A stretch of DNA of 64,000 bases, taken from Marivirga aurantiaca. GTDB taxonomy: Bacteria; Bacteroidota; Bacteroidia; Cytophagales; Cyclobacteriaceae. The stretch's first letter is position 1, and every line of letters starts with the position of its first letter. The notes under the pieces are model-generated. The model was not told the DNA's origin, made no database searches, and was given only the letters and a program-made list of their open reading frames with translations. Shown here piece by piece: positions 53,495 through 62,366 of the stretch. Location of the stretch: NCBI RefSeq assembly GCF_016679925.1, contig NZ_JAEQBW010000010.1, positions 62,001 through 126,000 of the forward strand. Direction: 5' to 3'. The translations under genes were made by a program, and so were the position numbers.

Positions 53495-55093
53495 TTAAAT
53501 TCCCAACAACAATCTTGTCGGATCCTCAAGCAATTCTTTCACTCTAACCAGGAAGCTCACAGACTCTTTTCCATCAATAATTCTATGGTCATAACTCAAG
53601 GCTACATACATAATTGGTCTGATTTTTACTTCACCATTAACAGCTACTGGCCTTTCTACAATATTATGCATTCCTAAAATGGCTGATTGTGGCGCATTAA
53701 TTATTGGAGTAGACAACATCGAGCCAAAAATACCACCATTGGTAATAGTAAAGGTTCCGCCGGTCATCTCATCTATACTTAATTTTCCATCTCTGGCTTT
53801 TTTAGCTAATCGGATTACCTCAGCCTCAACTTCATTGAAAGATAATTTCTCAGCATTTCTAATCACCGGAACCACCAATCCCTTTGGAGAGGAAACGGCA
53901 ATAGACATATCAACATAGTCGCTGAAAACCATTTCATTTCCGTCTATTTGAGCATTTACAGCCGGAAATTCTTTTAATGCCAGAGTACATGCTTTTGTAA
54001 AGAAGGACATAAAGCCTAAACCAACCTCATATTTTTCTTTAAACTGCTCTTTGTATTTCTTCCTGATCTCCATGATAGGCTGCATATCCACTTCGTTAAA
54101 AGTAGTAAGCATAGCCGTTTCATTTTTCACGCTTACCAACCTGCGGGCAACGGTTTTTCTCAGGCTTGACATTTTTTCCCTATGCTGATTGCGCTCACCT
54201 TTAGGTGCAGAAGGAGTTTCTTGCTTCTTTTCTTCCTGCTTAGCAGCTTCAGGTGCTTTTGCTTGTTGCTTTTCAGCATTCTCAGCATCTTCTTTGGTAA
54301 TTCTGCCATCACGGCCGGTTCCTTTAATATTAGAAGGATCGATTCCTTTCTCCTTCAATATTTTAGCAGCCGCAGGGGAAGCATGCCCTGTTGCATAGGT
54401 TTCTTCTCCTGAAGTGGTGACTTCAGATGATTTAGATTCAGATTGATCAGCACTTCCCTCTTTTTTAGCAGATGGAGCACCTCCTTCAGTCACTTCAATT
54501 TTACAGATAGTCGCACCAATTTCTAAGGTGTCACCTTCCTGAGCAATGATTTTTAATATTCCGTTAGCTTCTGCCGGCAATTCGAACGTAGCTTTGTCTG
54601 ATTCAACCTCTGCAATAATTTCATCCAACTCCACATAATCGCCATCTGACTTCAACCATGAGCTGATGGTTACTTCCGTGATAGATTCACCCACAGTAGG
54701 CACTACCATTTCGTGTACTTCACCTGTTTTTTTTGAGCCGGATCCTGAAGAAGAGGGTTTACTTTCTTCTTTTTCAGCTTTCTTTTCCTCCTTCTTAGGT
54801 TCAGCTTTCACTTGTTCCTTTTTATCAGAAGAAGCTGACGATTTAGATCCTTCTTTTGCTTCAGTATCTATTTCACAAATTACAGCGCCTACCTCAACGG
54901 TATCTTCTTCATTTGCTATAATTTTTAACACTCCGGCAGCTTCAGCAGGTAGTTCAAAAGTAGCTTTATCTGACTCTAATTCAGCTATAATTTCATCTTG
55001 TTCTACATAGTCACCATCTTTTTTTAACCAGCTGGCTATGGTTACTTCGGTTATCGATTCACCTACTTCAGGAACTTTAATTTGTAAACTCAT
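53495..55093 (-). CDS. sucB: 2-oxoglutarate dehydrogenase E2, dihydrolipoyl succinyltransferase with two lipoyl domains
   Basis: 532-aa E2 subunit of the 2-oxoglutarate dehydrogenase complex. Two lipoyl domains, each with the [12 protein letters not shown] attachment motif (Lys43 and Lys167), are joined by a Lys/Glu/Ser-rich linker. Then come a peripheral-subunit-binding domain ([20 protein letters not shown], about 235-275), an Ala/Lys linker, and the catalytic domain with [11 protein letters not shown] and the active-site SYDHRIIDG. Most succinyltransferases have a single lipoyl domain, so the duplicate explains its larger size. 24 bp downstream of sucA. Confidence 0.95.
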   Translation of the reverse strand: MSLQIKVPEVGESITEVTIASWLKKDGDYVEQDEIIAELESDKATFELPAEAAGVLKIIANEEDTVEVGAVICEIDTEAKEGSKSSASSDKKEQVKAEPKKEEKKAEKEESKPSSSGSGSKKTGEVHEMVVPTVGESITEVTISSWLKSDGDYVELDEIIAEVESDKATFELPAEANGILKIIAQEGDTLEIGATICKIEVTEGGAPSAKKEGSADQSESKSSEVTTSGEETYATGHASPAAAKILKEKGIDPSNIKGTGRDGRITKEDAENAEKQQAKAPEAAKQEEKKQETPSAPKGERNQHREKMSSLRKTVARRLVSVKNETAMLTTFNEVDMQPIMEIRKKYKEQFKEKYEVGLGFMSFFTKACTLALKEFPAVNAQIDGNEMVFSDYVDMSIAVSSPKGLVVPVIRNAEKLSFNEVEAEVIRLAKKARDGKLSIDEMTGGTFTITNGGIFGSMLSTPIINAPQSAILGMHNIVERPVAVNGEVKIRPIMYVALSYDHRIIDGKESVSFLVRVKELLEDPTRLLLGI

Positions 55094-55117
55094 TGCTTTA
55101 TCGGTTGCGTAAAAATT

Positions 55118-57862
55118 TTATTTCTTTAAGTCGAATGCTTTATTCACTAATGCTTCTTGTTCTGTTTTGTGTACTTTGGCATAACCTGTGGCAGGCGAAG
55201 CGCTTGATTTTCTTGAAATCAACCTAATAGCCCCTCTTTCTGTTACTGTTCTTAAAATATATGTCCAGTAACCCATGTTGGAAGGCTCTTCCTGTACCCA
55301 TATAATTTCAGGATCATTAAATTTAGCCAAAGCTTCATCAACCTGCTTCATTGGGAAAGGATGTAATTGCTCTATTCTGATAATCGCTACATCTTTCCTT
55401 TTGTCCGCTTGTTGTTTTTCTAACAGGTCATAATACACCTTTCCGGCACAAAGTACCACACGTTTAACCTTCTTATTGTCCACATAAGGATCAGTATAGA
55501 TTTCTTTGAACCCTCCTTCAGTAAAATCTTTTACTGGTGAAATTACTTTTGGATGTCTTAAAAGAGATTTAGGAGAAAACTGGACTAAAGGCTTTCTGAA
55601 TTCCCATGCTACCTGTCTTCTGAACATATGGAATAAATTAGCCGGAGTTGTAATATTGGTTACGATTAAATTCTCCTCTGCCGCTAATTGTAAAAACCTT
55701 TCCGGTCTTGCATTAGAATGTTCCGGTCCCTGGCCTTCATAACCATGAGGAAGCAACATTACTAAACCATTCATACGTTGCCATTTACTTTCCGCTGAGG
55801 TGATAAACTGGTCAATCATCACCTGGGCACCATTGGCGAAGTCACCAAATTGCGCTTCCCAAATTACCAGGGCACTTGGTGTAGCCATTGCATAACCATA
55901 TTCAAAACCTAAAACACCAAATTCAGATAATAATGAATTGTATATTTTAAACTTTTGTCCCTGTTTATCATCAATATGATCCAGGTTGCAATAAGGCTCA
56001 TTGGTTTCCGCATCAAAAACATAAGAATGCCTGTGAGAGAAAGTACCTCTTTTCACATCCTGCCCGGACATACGAACAATGTTACCATCCATTAGGAGAG
56101 AACCATAAGCCAATAATTCTGCATCAGCCCAATTCAAATTTTCATCTTCAAAAAAGTTTTTCTTCCTCTCTTTAAAAAGCTTATCAATTTGCTTTAAAGG
56201 TTTAAATCCTTTTGGTAATGTAGTAAGGGCTTTACCTATTTTTTCCAGTAACTCTTTAGAAATAGCTGTTTGAGGAGATTTCAGGAAGTCATCTGATTTA
56301 GCCCTCCTTAGTTGTTCCCATTCCTCTTCAATTTTTTGCGGTTTATAAGGAAGAGGCTTTTGTTTCACTTCATTCAGCCTGTCCTGAAGTTGCTTTTTAA
56401 AAGTTTTCTCCATGTCCTTTATTGTCCCGGAGTCAAAATCGCCTCTTTCTGTTAATTTCCTCACATAAACCTCTCTTGGGCTAGGGTGTTTGGCAATTTT
56501 ATTATAAAGTTTAGGCTGAGTGAATTTAGGTTCATCACTTTCATTATGCCCATGTCTTCTGTAGCATAACAAATCAATAAAGATGTCTTTATTAAATGCT
56601 GCTCTATACTCAACGGCTAAATTAGCTGCGAAATTGACAGCTTCCGCATCATCCCCGTTTACATGAAGTACCGGTGCATCGATCATTTTAGCGATATCAG
56701 TACAATAAATGCTTGATCGTGCATCATCATAATCAGTAGTAAAACCAACCTGATTGTTAATAACAAAATGAATAGTACCACCCGTTGAGAAACCTTCCAG
56801 CAATGACATCTGGGTGGTTTCGTAAACAATTCCTTGCCCAGCAATGGCTGCATCACCATGAATCAGAATAGGAATAGTAGAGTTAACATCACCTTTATAC
56901 TCATCATCAATTTGCGCCCTTGCATAACCTAAAACCACGGAGTTCACGGCTTCCAGGTGAGATGGGTTAGGCGTAAGCTTTACATACATTTTCTTGCCAT
57001 TGCTCAGTTCGAAATGGCTGGAATAACCCATGTGATATTTCACATCACCATCACCCATAGTGAGATCAGGATCGGTATTTCCTTCAAATTCATTGAAAAT
57101 TTCTTCATAAGTTTTGCCCATTATATTGGTCAAAACATTTAAGCGGCCCCTGTGAGCCATTCCTATTACTACTTCTTTAGTGCCTAAATCAGATGAGCGA
57201 TTGATAACTTTATCTAGAAAAGGAATAGTGTTCTCTCCACCTTCAAGTGAAAATCTTTTTTGCCCTAAAAATTTGGTGTGCAGAAAATTCTCGAATACAA
57301 CTGCCTCATTTAATTTAGATAAAATTCTTTTCTTATCTTCTTTAGCTGGCTGGTAGTTGCCTTGAGGTTTTTCAGTTTTATCAATAAACCAATCCACGAT
57401 TTTAGGATCACGGATGTGCATGTATTCAAAACCAATAGAGCCAATATATATTTTATCTAAGGTATCCAGGATTTTCTTCAAACTGGCTTTCCCAATTCCA
57501 ATCTCACTGCCAATGGTGAATTCTTCTTTCAAATCGGCTTCAGTAAGACCAAATTCTTCCAAGCTAATTCTGGCATCATGTGCCCTTCTTTCCCTTACCG
57601 GATTAGTTTTGGATTTGAGATGGCCTCTCATCCTATAGGCTTGTATCAGGTTACGAACCTTAGTTTCTTTAGAGGATACTTTCGCATCTTCTTTTTCGAT
57701 ACCATCTATACCATTAGACCCAAAATCACGCTGAGAAAATTCAAATCCTTCGAAGAATCTTTGCCATGAATCATCTACTGATTGCGGGTCTTTTTTGTAA
57801 GACTGATATAATTCGTCTAAATAATTACTATGAGCATTGGCAATGTATGAATACTTATCCAT
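55118..57862 (-). CDS. sucA: 2-oxoglutarate dehydrogenase E1
   Basis: 914-aa thiamine diphosphate-dependent subunit that decarboxylates 2-oxoglutarate. N-terminal YIANAHSNYLDELYQSYKKD binding segment, EVVIGMAHRGRLNVLTNIMGK, the GDGDVKYHMGY pyruvate-site region, PILIHGDAAIAGQGIVYETT, and the C-terminal HPFPMKQVDEAL and WVQEEPSNMGYW. Length and motif order match E1 of the OdhA/SucA family. First gene of the sucAB-(4HB)-lpdA group, behind a -7 promoter element. Confidence 0.97.
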   Translation of the reverse strand: MDKYSYIANAHSNYLDELYQSYKKDPQSVDDSWQRFFEGFEFSQRDFGSNGIDGIEKEDAKVSSKETKVRNLIQAYRMRGHLKSKTNPVRERRAHDARISLEEFGLTEADLKEEFTIGSEIGIGKASLKKILDTLDKIYIGSIGFEYMHIRDPKIVDWFIDKTEKPQGNYQPAKEDKKRILSKLNEAVVFENFLHTKFLGQKRFSLEGGENTIPFLDKVINRSSDLGTKEVVIGMAHRGRLNVLTNIMGKTYEEIFNEFEGNTDPDLTMGDGDVKYHMGYSSHFELSNGKKMYVKLTPNPSHLEAVNSVVLGYARAQIDDEYKGDVNSTIPILIHGDAAIAGQGIVYETTQMSLLEGFSTGGTIHFVINNQVGFTTDYDDARSSIYCTDIAKMIDAPVLHVNGDDAEAVNFAANLAVEYRAAFNKDIFIDLLCYRRHGHNESDEPKFTQPKLYNKIAKHPSPREVYVRKLTERGDFDSGTIKDMEKTFKKQLQDRLNEVKQKPLPYKPQKIEEEWEQLRRAKSDDFLKSPQTAISKELLEKIGKALTTLPKGFKPLKQIDKLFKERKKNFFEDENLNWADAELLAYGSLLMDGNIVRMSGQDVKRGTFSHRHSYVFDAETNEPYCNLDHIDDKQGQKFKIYNSLLSEFGVLGFEYGYAMATPSALVIWEAQFGDFANGAQVMIDQFITSAESKWQRMNGLVMLLPHGYEGQGPEHSNARPERFLQLAAEENLIVTNITTPANLFHMFRRQVAWEFRKPLVQFSPKSLLRHPKVISPVKDFTEGGFKEIYTDPYVDNKKVKRVVLCAGKVYYDLLEKQQADKRKDVAIIRIEQLHPFPMKQVDEALAKFNDPEIIWVQEEPSNMGYWTYILRTVTERGAIRLISRKSSASPATGYAKVHKTEQEALVNKAFDLKK

Positions 57863-57888
57863 TATGGGATTTCTGTTTATTGATAAGG

Positions 57889-57896
57889 CAAATATA
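57889..57896 (-). promoter_or_regulatory. -7 promoter element for sucAB (TATATTTG)
   Basis: Exact TAnnTTTG match on the minus strand, 26 bp before the sucA start. Confidence 0.6.
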
Positions 57897-58349
57897 ATCG
57901 GTTATAAAATAAGGTAAAAATTGCTTACGCGATTAAGCAAATTAAATTGATAATGAATTAATTAGTCTAGCGAAAAAATGTATTTAAACATTAAAATACG
58001 ACTCAGGTCAATAATGGTTTATTTAGCGGGACAATCAATTTTGTGAGCTATCTACCATTCGCTCACTAAAAGATATGTATAAAGGATAATAACTGTTTCT
58101 ACTTTGTTAATTTCATGTGTATAAGTTTATTGTCAATGGTCACATGGAATTCAATAAATTTTATTCATCCTCGGTTGGTATGTTAAGGATTCTAAAATTT
58201 ATGCTCATTTCATGTTTTTCACACTTCCTTCTCTTTATGTTTTCATAAAAACCACAAGGATCTCATTATTAAGAATTTATTTATCTTAAAATGTAGTTTC
58301 ACAGAAACATTTCTAGAGAATGACGCTACGGAATAATAATTTTTTTTAT
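57897..58349. other. Non-coding divergent region between sucA and rpsP
   Basis: About 450 bp of AT-rich DNA with no ORF of note, RNA gene or strong palindrome. It separates two divergent operons whose -7 elements lie at its edges. Confidence 0.5.
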
Positions 58350-58357
58350 TACCTTTG
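58350..58357 (+). promoter_or_regulatory. -7 promoter element for rpsP-rimM-trmD (TACCTTTG)
   Basis: Exact TAnnTTTG match, 58 bp before the rpsP ATG; the start site would be near 58364. Confidence 0.65.
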
Positions 58358-58372
58358 CAGACCTAAAGACAA

Positions 58373-58389
58373 GAAGGACGTGATCCTTC
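58373..58389 (+). promoter_or_regulatory. Leader hairpin of rpsP
   Basis: GAAGGA-CGTGA-TCCTTC: a perfect 6-bp stem with a 5-nt loop, close to the predicted 5' end of the mRNA. Ribosomal protein leaders often bind their own product. Confidence 0.5.
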
Positions 58390-58415
58390 AGTTATTTGCT
58401 AAATAAATATAAAAA

Positions 58416-59042
58416 ATGGCAGTAAAAATTAGATTGGCCCGAAGAGGCCGAAAAAAACTGGCAATGTACGATGTAGTCGTAGCTGATGCCCGTGCGCCAC
58501 GCGATGGCCGCTTTATTGAAAAAATCGGAACTTATAATCCGAATGCACCTGTAGCCGCAATTGAGCTTAATAATGAAAAAGCTTTTCAGTGGTTAATGAA
58601 TGGAGCACAACCAACGGATACTGTGAAAGCAATGCTTTCCTACCGTGGAATCCTTTACAGAAAGCACTTACAAATTGGTGTGATCAAAGGAGCGTTAACT
58701 CAGGAAGAGGCAGATAAGAAATTAGAAGCCTGGACTAAAGAAAAAGGTGTTCAGATAGAAGGCAAAGAGAAAGAACTCGCTGATAAGAAAGCTGCTGACA
58801 AGCAAGCAAGATTAGACGCTGAAACCAAAGTGAACGAAGCAAGAGCTGAAAGCATCCGTAAGAGACAAGAAGATGCTGAAGCGGCTTTAAAAGCTGAAGA
58901 AGAGGCTAATAAACCTCAGCCTGAAGCTGCTGCGGAAGAAGCTCCAAGTGCAGAAGCACCTGCTGAGGAAACTCCAAAAGCAGAAACTCCTACTGAAGAG
59001 GCTCCAAAGGAAGAACCTTCTGAAGAGAAAAAAGAAGATTAA
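58416..59042 (+). CDS. rpsP: 30S ribosomal protein S16 with acidic tail
   Basis: 208-aa protein. The first ~80 residues are ordinary bacterial S16 ([33 protein letters not shown]). The remainder is a long Lys/Glu/Ala/Pro-rich extension ending in repeated [13 protein letters not shown]-like units, a tail seen in other Bacteroidota S16 proteins, as I recall. The role of the tail is unknown. First gene of rpsP-rimM-trmD; the following gene begins 10 bp later. Confidence 0.96.
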   Translation: MAVKIRLARRGRKKLAMYDVVVADARAPRDGRFIEKIGTYNPNAPVAAIELNNEKAFQWLMNGAQPTDTVKAMLSYRGILYRKHLQIGVIKGALTQEEADKKLEAWTKEKGVQIEGKEKELADKKAADKQARLDAETKVNEARAESIRKRQEDAEAALKAEEEANKPQPEAAAEEAPSAEAPAEETPKAETPTEEAPKEEPSEEKKED

Positions 59043-59052
59043 TATTTAAGCC

Positions 59053-59580
59053 ATGAAGCCATCACAATGCTTTCAATTAGGTATTGTATCACGACCTCAT
59101 GGCTTGAAAGGGGAAGTTTATGTTGCATTAGATACAGATTTCCCTCAAGAATATGCTGAAATGGAATCGGTTTTTTTGTTGCAAAACGGAAAACTGGTTC
59201 CATTTTTCATTGAATCATTGCAAATCAGGGGATCAGAAGCCCTGATTAAATTTGAAGAAATAGATGATAAAGATGCAGCCTTAAGCATTAAAGGTTTGTC
59301 CTTACATCTTCCTTTGGATCAATTGCCTGAATTGGACAGTGATCAATTCTATTTCCATGAAATAATTGGATATCAGATCATTGATCAAAATTTGGGAGAA
59401 TTGGGCAAAGTAGCACAAGTTTATGAGGCAGGACATCAGGATTTGATAGGCATGGACTACAAAGAGAAAGAAGTGTTGATTCCTATTAATGATGATATCA
59501 TTATTTCAGTGGATAGGGAAAAGGAGACAATGGAAGTGAATCTTCCGGACGGGCTTCTGGAGCTTTACCTGGAAGAGTAA
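59053..59580 (+). CDS. rimM: Ribosome maturation factor RimM
   Basis: 175-aa 16S rRNA-processing factor. N-terminal RimM domain (LGIVSRPHGLKGEVYVALDT) and C-terminal PRC-barrel (FYFHEIIGYQIIDQNLGELG, KEVLIPINDDII, LPDGLLELYL). Binds S19 in the 30S head in family members. Middle gene of the rpsP-rimM-trmD operon. Confidence 0.96.
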   Translation: MKPSQCFQLGIVSRPHGLKGEVYVALDTDFPQEYAEMESVFLLQNGKLVPFFIESLQIRGSEALIKFEEIDDKDAALSIKGLSLHLPLDQLPELDSDQFYFHEIIGYQIIDQNLGELGKVAQVYEAGHQDLIGMDYKEKEVLIPINDDIIISVDREKETMEVNLPDGLLELYLEE

Positions 59581-59589
59581 TACTTTGCC

Positions 59590-60270
59590 ATGAGGATTGA
59601 TATAATTACATGTTTGCCAAAATTACTGGAAGGTCCTTTTTCTGACAGCATATTAAAACGCGCCCAGGAAAAAGGATTGGTAGAGATAGAAGTTCATGAT
59701 TTACGCAAGTATTCTACTAACAAGCATCATAAAATAGATGATTACGCTTTTGGTGGTGGTGCAGGAATGGTACTTCAGGTTGAACCGATAGCCAATGCGA
59801 TTGATGATTTAAAATCTCAAAGGACTTATGATGAAATCATATTCATGAGTCCGGATGGAGAAAGTTTTAGCCAGAATATAGCAAACGAACTTTCTTTAAA
59901 AGGAAATCTAATCATTCTTTGCGGGCACTATAAGGGGGTTGATGAACGTGTCAGAACCCATTTCATCACTCGTGAAATCAGTATTGGAGATTATGTAATT
60001 TCAGGTGGGGAGTTGGCAGCAGCAGTGGTTACAGATGCAGTGGTAAGGTTGTTGCCTGGTGTTTTGTCTGATGAAACTTCTGCGCTAACAGATTCTTTTC
60101 AGGATGGGTTATTGGCACCCCCGGTTTACACGCGACCAGCTGATTTCAATGGAATGAAAGTACCGGATGTATTACTATCCGGCCATGAAAAAAAGATTGA
60201 GCAATGGCGGTTTGACCAGGCAGTTGATAAAACTAAGCGGAGAAGACCTGATTTACTTAAAAAAGATTAA
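59590..60270 (+). CDS. trmD: tRNA (guanine-N1)-methyltransferase TrmD
   Basis: 226-aa SPOUT-family methyltransferase that makes m1G37 in tRNA. Trefoil-knot motifs [15 protein letters not shown] and [18 protein letters not shown]; the catalytic Asp is in the [17 protein letters not shown] region; [19 protein letters not shown] is also diagnostic. Third gene of the operon, 9 bp after rimM. Of interest here because the tRNA-like RNAs at 43.4-44.0 kb have a U instead of a purine at position 37, so they would not be a TrmD substrate. Confidence 0.97.
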   Translation: MRIDIITCLPKLLEGPFSDSILKRAQEKGLVEIEVHDLRKYSTNKHHKIDDYAFGGGAGMVLQVEPIANAIDDLKSQRTYDEIIFMSPDGESFSQNIANELSLKGNLIILCGHYKGVDERVRTHFITREISIGDYVISGGELAAAVVTDAVVRLLPGVLSDETSALTDSFQDGLLAPPVYTRPADFNGMKVPDVLLSGHEKKIEQWRFDQAVDKTKRRRPDLLKKD

Positions 60271-60310
60271 ATATTTTTAACAATTGAGTGCAATCGATAG
60301 AAAAATTTTT

Positions 60311-60318
60311 TATATTTG
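60311..60318 (+). promoter_or_regulatory. -7 promoter element for rplS (TATATTTG)
   Basis: Exact TAnnTTTG match, 53 bp before the rplS start; shows that L19 is transcribed separately from rpsP-rimM-trmD. Confidence 0.65.
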
Positions 60319-60339
60319 CACTCCATTTTTCGGACAAGG

Positions 60340-60357
60340 ATTCGAATGATATCGAAT
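60340..60357 (+). promoter_or_regulatory. Leader hairpin of rplS (candidate L19 leader)
   Basis: ATTCGA-ATGATA-TCGAAT in the short leader 14 bp before the ATG. A conserved L19 leader motif has been described for Flavobacteria; this short hairpin may be its equivalent, though I could not check the match. Confidence 0.45.
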
Positions 60358-60370
60358 AAAAGCAAGAGCA

Positions 60371-60721
60371 ATGAGTGATCTAATCAAATTTATAGAGAAC
60401 GAATACAAAGAAGCAGTAAGTAAACTTCCTGATTTCAAATCAGGTGACACTGTGAATGTTCACGTAAAAATTACCGAAGGTAATAAAGAACGTATTCAGC
60501 AATACCAGGGTACAGTAATACAAAGAAGAGGTGCTGGTAATTCAGCTACTTTCACAGTAAGAAAAGTATCAAGTGGTGTTGGTGTAGAAAGAATTTTCCC
60601 AATAATATCACCTGCTATTGAAAAAATAGAAGTGGTAAGAAGAGGATCTGTAAGAAGAGCTAAACTTTATTACCTAAGAGGTAAAATGGGTAAGGCGGCT
60701 AGAATCAAAGAAAAGATTTAA
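60371..60721 (+). CDS. rplS: 50S ribosomal protein L19
   Basis: 116-aa ribosomal protein at the 30S-50S interface. Family blocks [55 protein letters not shown], and [20 protein letters not shown]. Own promoter, leader hairpin and terminator: single-gene unit. Confidence 0.97.
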   Translation: MSDLIKFIENEYKEAVSKLPDFKSGDTVNVHVKITEGNKERIQQYQGTVIQRRGAGNSATFTVRKVSSGVGVERIFPIISPAIEKIEVVRRGSVRRAKLYYLRGKMGKAARIKEKI

Positions 60722-60743
60722 TCTGCTTACAGAAAAATTTTCC

Positions 60744-60781
60744 AAAAAGGCTATCATGCAATGCGTGATAGCCTTTTTTTG
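60744..60781 (+). terminator. Rho-independent terminator after rplS
   Basis: AAAAAGGCTATCA (60744-60756) pairs perfectly with TGATAGCCTTTTT (60766-60778), followed by more T residues. Confidence 0.92.
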
Positions 60782-60854
60782 TTCTCTCCACCGCCAATGG
60801 TTTATTTCACAATATTTAATGTATAAATATTAGATTTATCGTAATTTTAGATGA

Positions 60855-61691
60855 ATGTTTTCAAAAGCCTATCAGTATATCAGAGCTTTCAGCCTGGATG
60901 TAGTTGCAGGTGCTGCCATTAGTGCGCGATGGATAGGTAATTATTTCGGAGCCGAAATTCCCTTTTCTTCTATTTTAGCTTTGAGTTTAACAGTCTGGTT
61001 GATTTATACTGTCGATCATTTGCTTGATGCAAGGAAAATTCGTCCTAATGAAGCTCTCTTTCGACATTTTATTCACCTAAAAATAGCTCCTTACATTATA
61101 GGGCTGGTGATAGTAGCAATTCTGCTATTGATTTACACCATCCAGTATCTGAAAGCAGAACTTATCTGGTATGGCCTTGGACTTGGGGCTGCTGTTATTA
61201 TATACCTGGTACTGGTTCATTTTATTGGGAAAAAGCCTTATTGGGGTAAGGAATGGTTTATTTCTATAGTTTATGCTACAGGCATTTGCTTACCTACCTA
61301 TGCTAACCTGGGTGAGTTTCCTCTCATACTGGGCTATTTCTGGATTCAACTTTTCATGCTTGCCTCAATCAATTTATTAATGTTTAATATGTTTGAGTAC
61401 AAACAGGACAAATTACAGGGGTTCAATTCCTTTGCCACTGTTTGGGGATTCGACATCTCGCGAAAAGTTATTCTGGCCCTCTTTCTATTCTTTACCATTA
61501 TCTGGTCTGTTGCCTTTCTGTTATTTAAACAAGCCAACTTCCTGGATTATCAGGCGATACTTATCTTCATGGGGTCTGTATTGGCGATGGTATTAAGTAA
61601 GGAGTCTGCGTTGAAAGAGGAAGAATGGTATCGGGTGATTGGAGATATTGTCTTTGTTTTGCCCTTAATTGAACTTCTTATTGATGGCTGA
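60855..61691 (+). CDS. UbiA-superfamily-like membrane protein
   Basis: 278-aa integral membrane protein with about eight helices. Two Asp-rich regions at the positions expected for UbiA prenyltransferases: YTVDHLLDARKI near residue 50 and NMFEYKQDKLQGFNSFATVWG near 180, the second resembling the D-x-x-D...G-x-x-T pattern. The first motif lacks the usual Asn, so activity and substrate are uncertain. Its end overlaps the start of a methyltransferase by 8 bp, hinting that the two act in sequence on a lipid or quinone-like molecule. An in-frame-shifted ATG at 60851 is out of frame and rejected. Confidence 0.7.
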   Translation: MFSKAYQYIRAFSLDVVAGAAISARWIGNYFGAEIPFSSILALSLTVWLIYTVDHLLDARKIRPNEALFRHFIHLKIAPYIIGLVIVAILLLIYTIQYLKAELIWYGLGLGAAVIIYLVLVHFIGKKPYWGKEWFISIVYATGICLPTYANLGEFPLILGYFWIQLFMLASINLLMFNMFEYKQDKLQGFNSFATVWGFDISRKVILALFLFFTIIWSVAFLLFKQANFLDYQAILIFMGSVLAMVLSKESALKEEEWYRVIGDIVFVLPLIELLIDG

Positions 61692-62292
61692 TTTCAATAG
61701 GATTGCCCCTTTTTATGATCAACTCAAAAAGTTAGTTTTCCGCGATCGATTGGAGAAAGCTAGCATGGTATTTTTAGAAAATATTCCTGAAAATAGCCAT
61801 ATCCTAATAGTTGGCGGAGGATCAGGAAAGCTATTATCTTTCCTGAAAGAAAGTCACACTGTCAGTTATGTTGAATTATCAGAAAAGATGATGGAACTGG
61901 CTAAAAAAAGAGACTTTAGAGCAACTGTCAATTTTATTCACTCCGATATTAAATATTTTTCCTGCCAAAGTAGTTTTGATGTCATTATCACCCCTTTTGT
62001 TTTGGATTGCTTTGTTGAAGAGGAACTTTTTCATGTTTTTGAAAAAATGAACGATCTATTAAAAAAAAATGGGCTCTGGATACATGCTGATTTCTATCCT
62101 CAGAATTTTCGACAAAAGTTATTTATTCGATTAATGTACTGGTGTTTTAAACTAAGTACTGGTATAAAAGCAAAAAAAATCGCTGATTTGAAAGGAATAT
62201 TCTCATCTGAAAAATTTTCAGAAGAAAAAAAAGCCCTCTTCCTGAACGATATGGTACATTCTTACATTTATAGAAAGATTGCTTCGCCATAG
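61684..62292 (+). CDS. Class I SAM-dependent methyltransferase
   Basis: 202-aa methyltransferase. The start at 61684 (MADFNRIAPFYDQLKK) gives the usual FNRIAPFYD opening of UbiE-like enzymes and an 8-bp overlap with the UbiA-like gene; an upstream ATG at 61669 adds five residues. SAM-binding motif I is ILIVGGGSGKLLSFL, motif II VSYVELSEKMMELAKK, and motif post-I FDVIITPFVLDCF. The C-terminal part is basic and amphipathic, suggesting contact with the membrane. Likely partner of the upstream membrane protein; substrate unknown. Confidence 0.85.
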   Translation: MADFNRIAPFYDQLKKLVFRDRLEKASMVFLENIPENSHILIVGGGSGKLLSFLKESHTVSYVELSEKMMELAKKRDFRATVNFIHSDIKYFSCQSSFDVIITPFVLDCFVEEELFHVFEKMNDLLKKNGLWIHADFYPQNFRQKLFIRLMYWCFKLSTGIKAKKIADLKGIFSSEKFSEEKKALFLNDMVHSYIYRKIASP

Positions 62293-62317
62293 GCTTTTCT
62301 TTCTAACTTTATACTCT

Positions 62318-62325
62318 TAATTTTG
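62318..62325 (+). promoter_or_regulatory. -7 promoter element for carB (TAATTTTG)
   Basis: Exact TAnnTTTG match, 41 bp before the carB ATG. Confidence 0.55.
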
Positions 62326-62366
62326 CCCAATTTATTTAAGCCCTAACTGCAAATAAAAATTTTATC

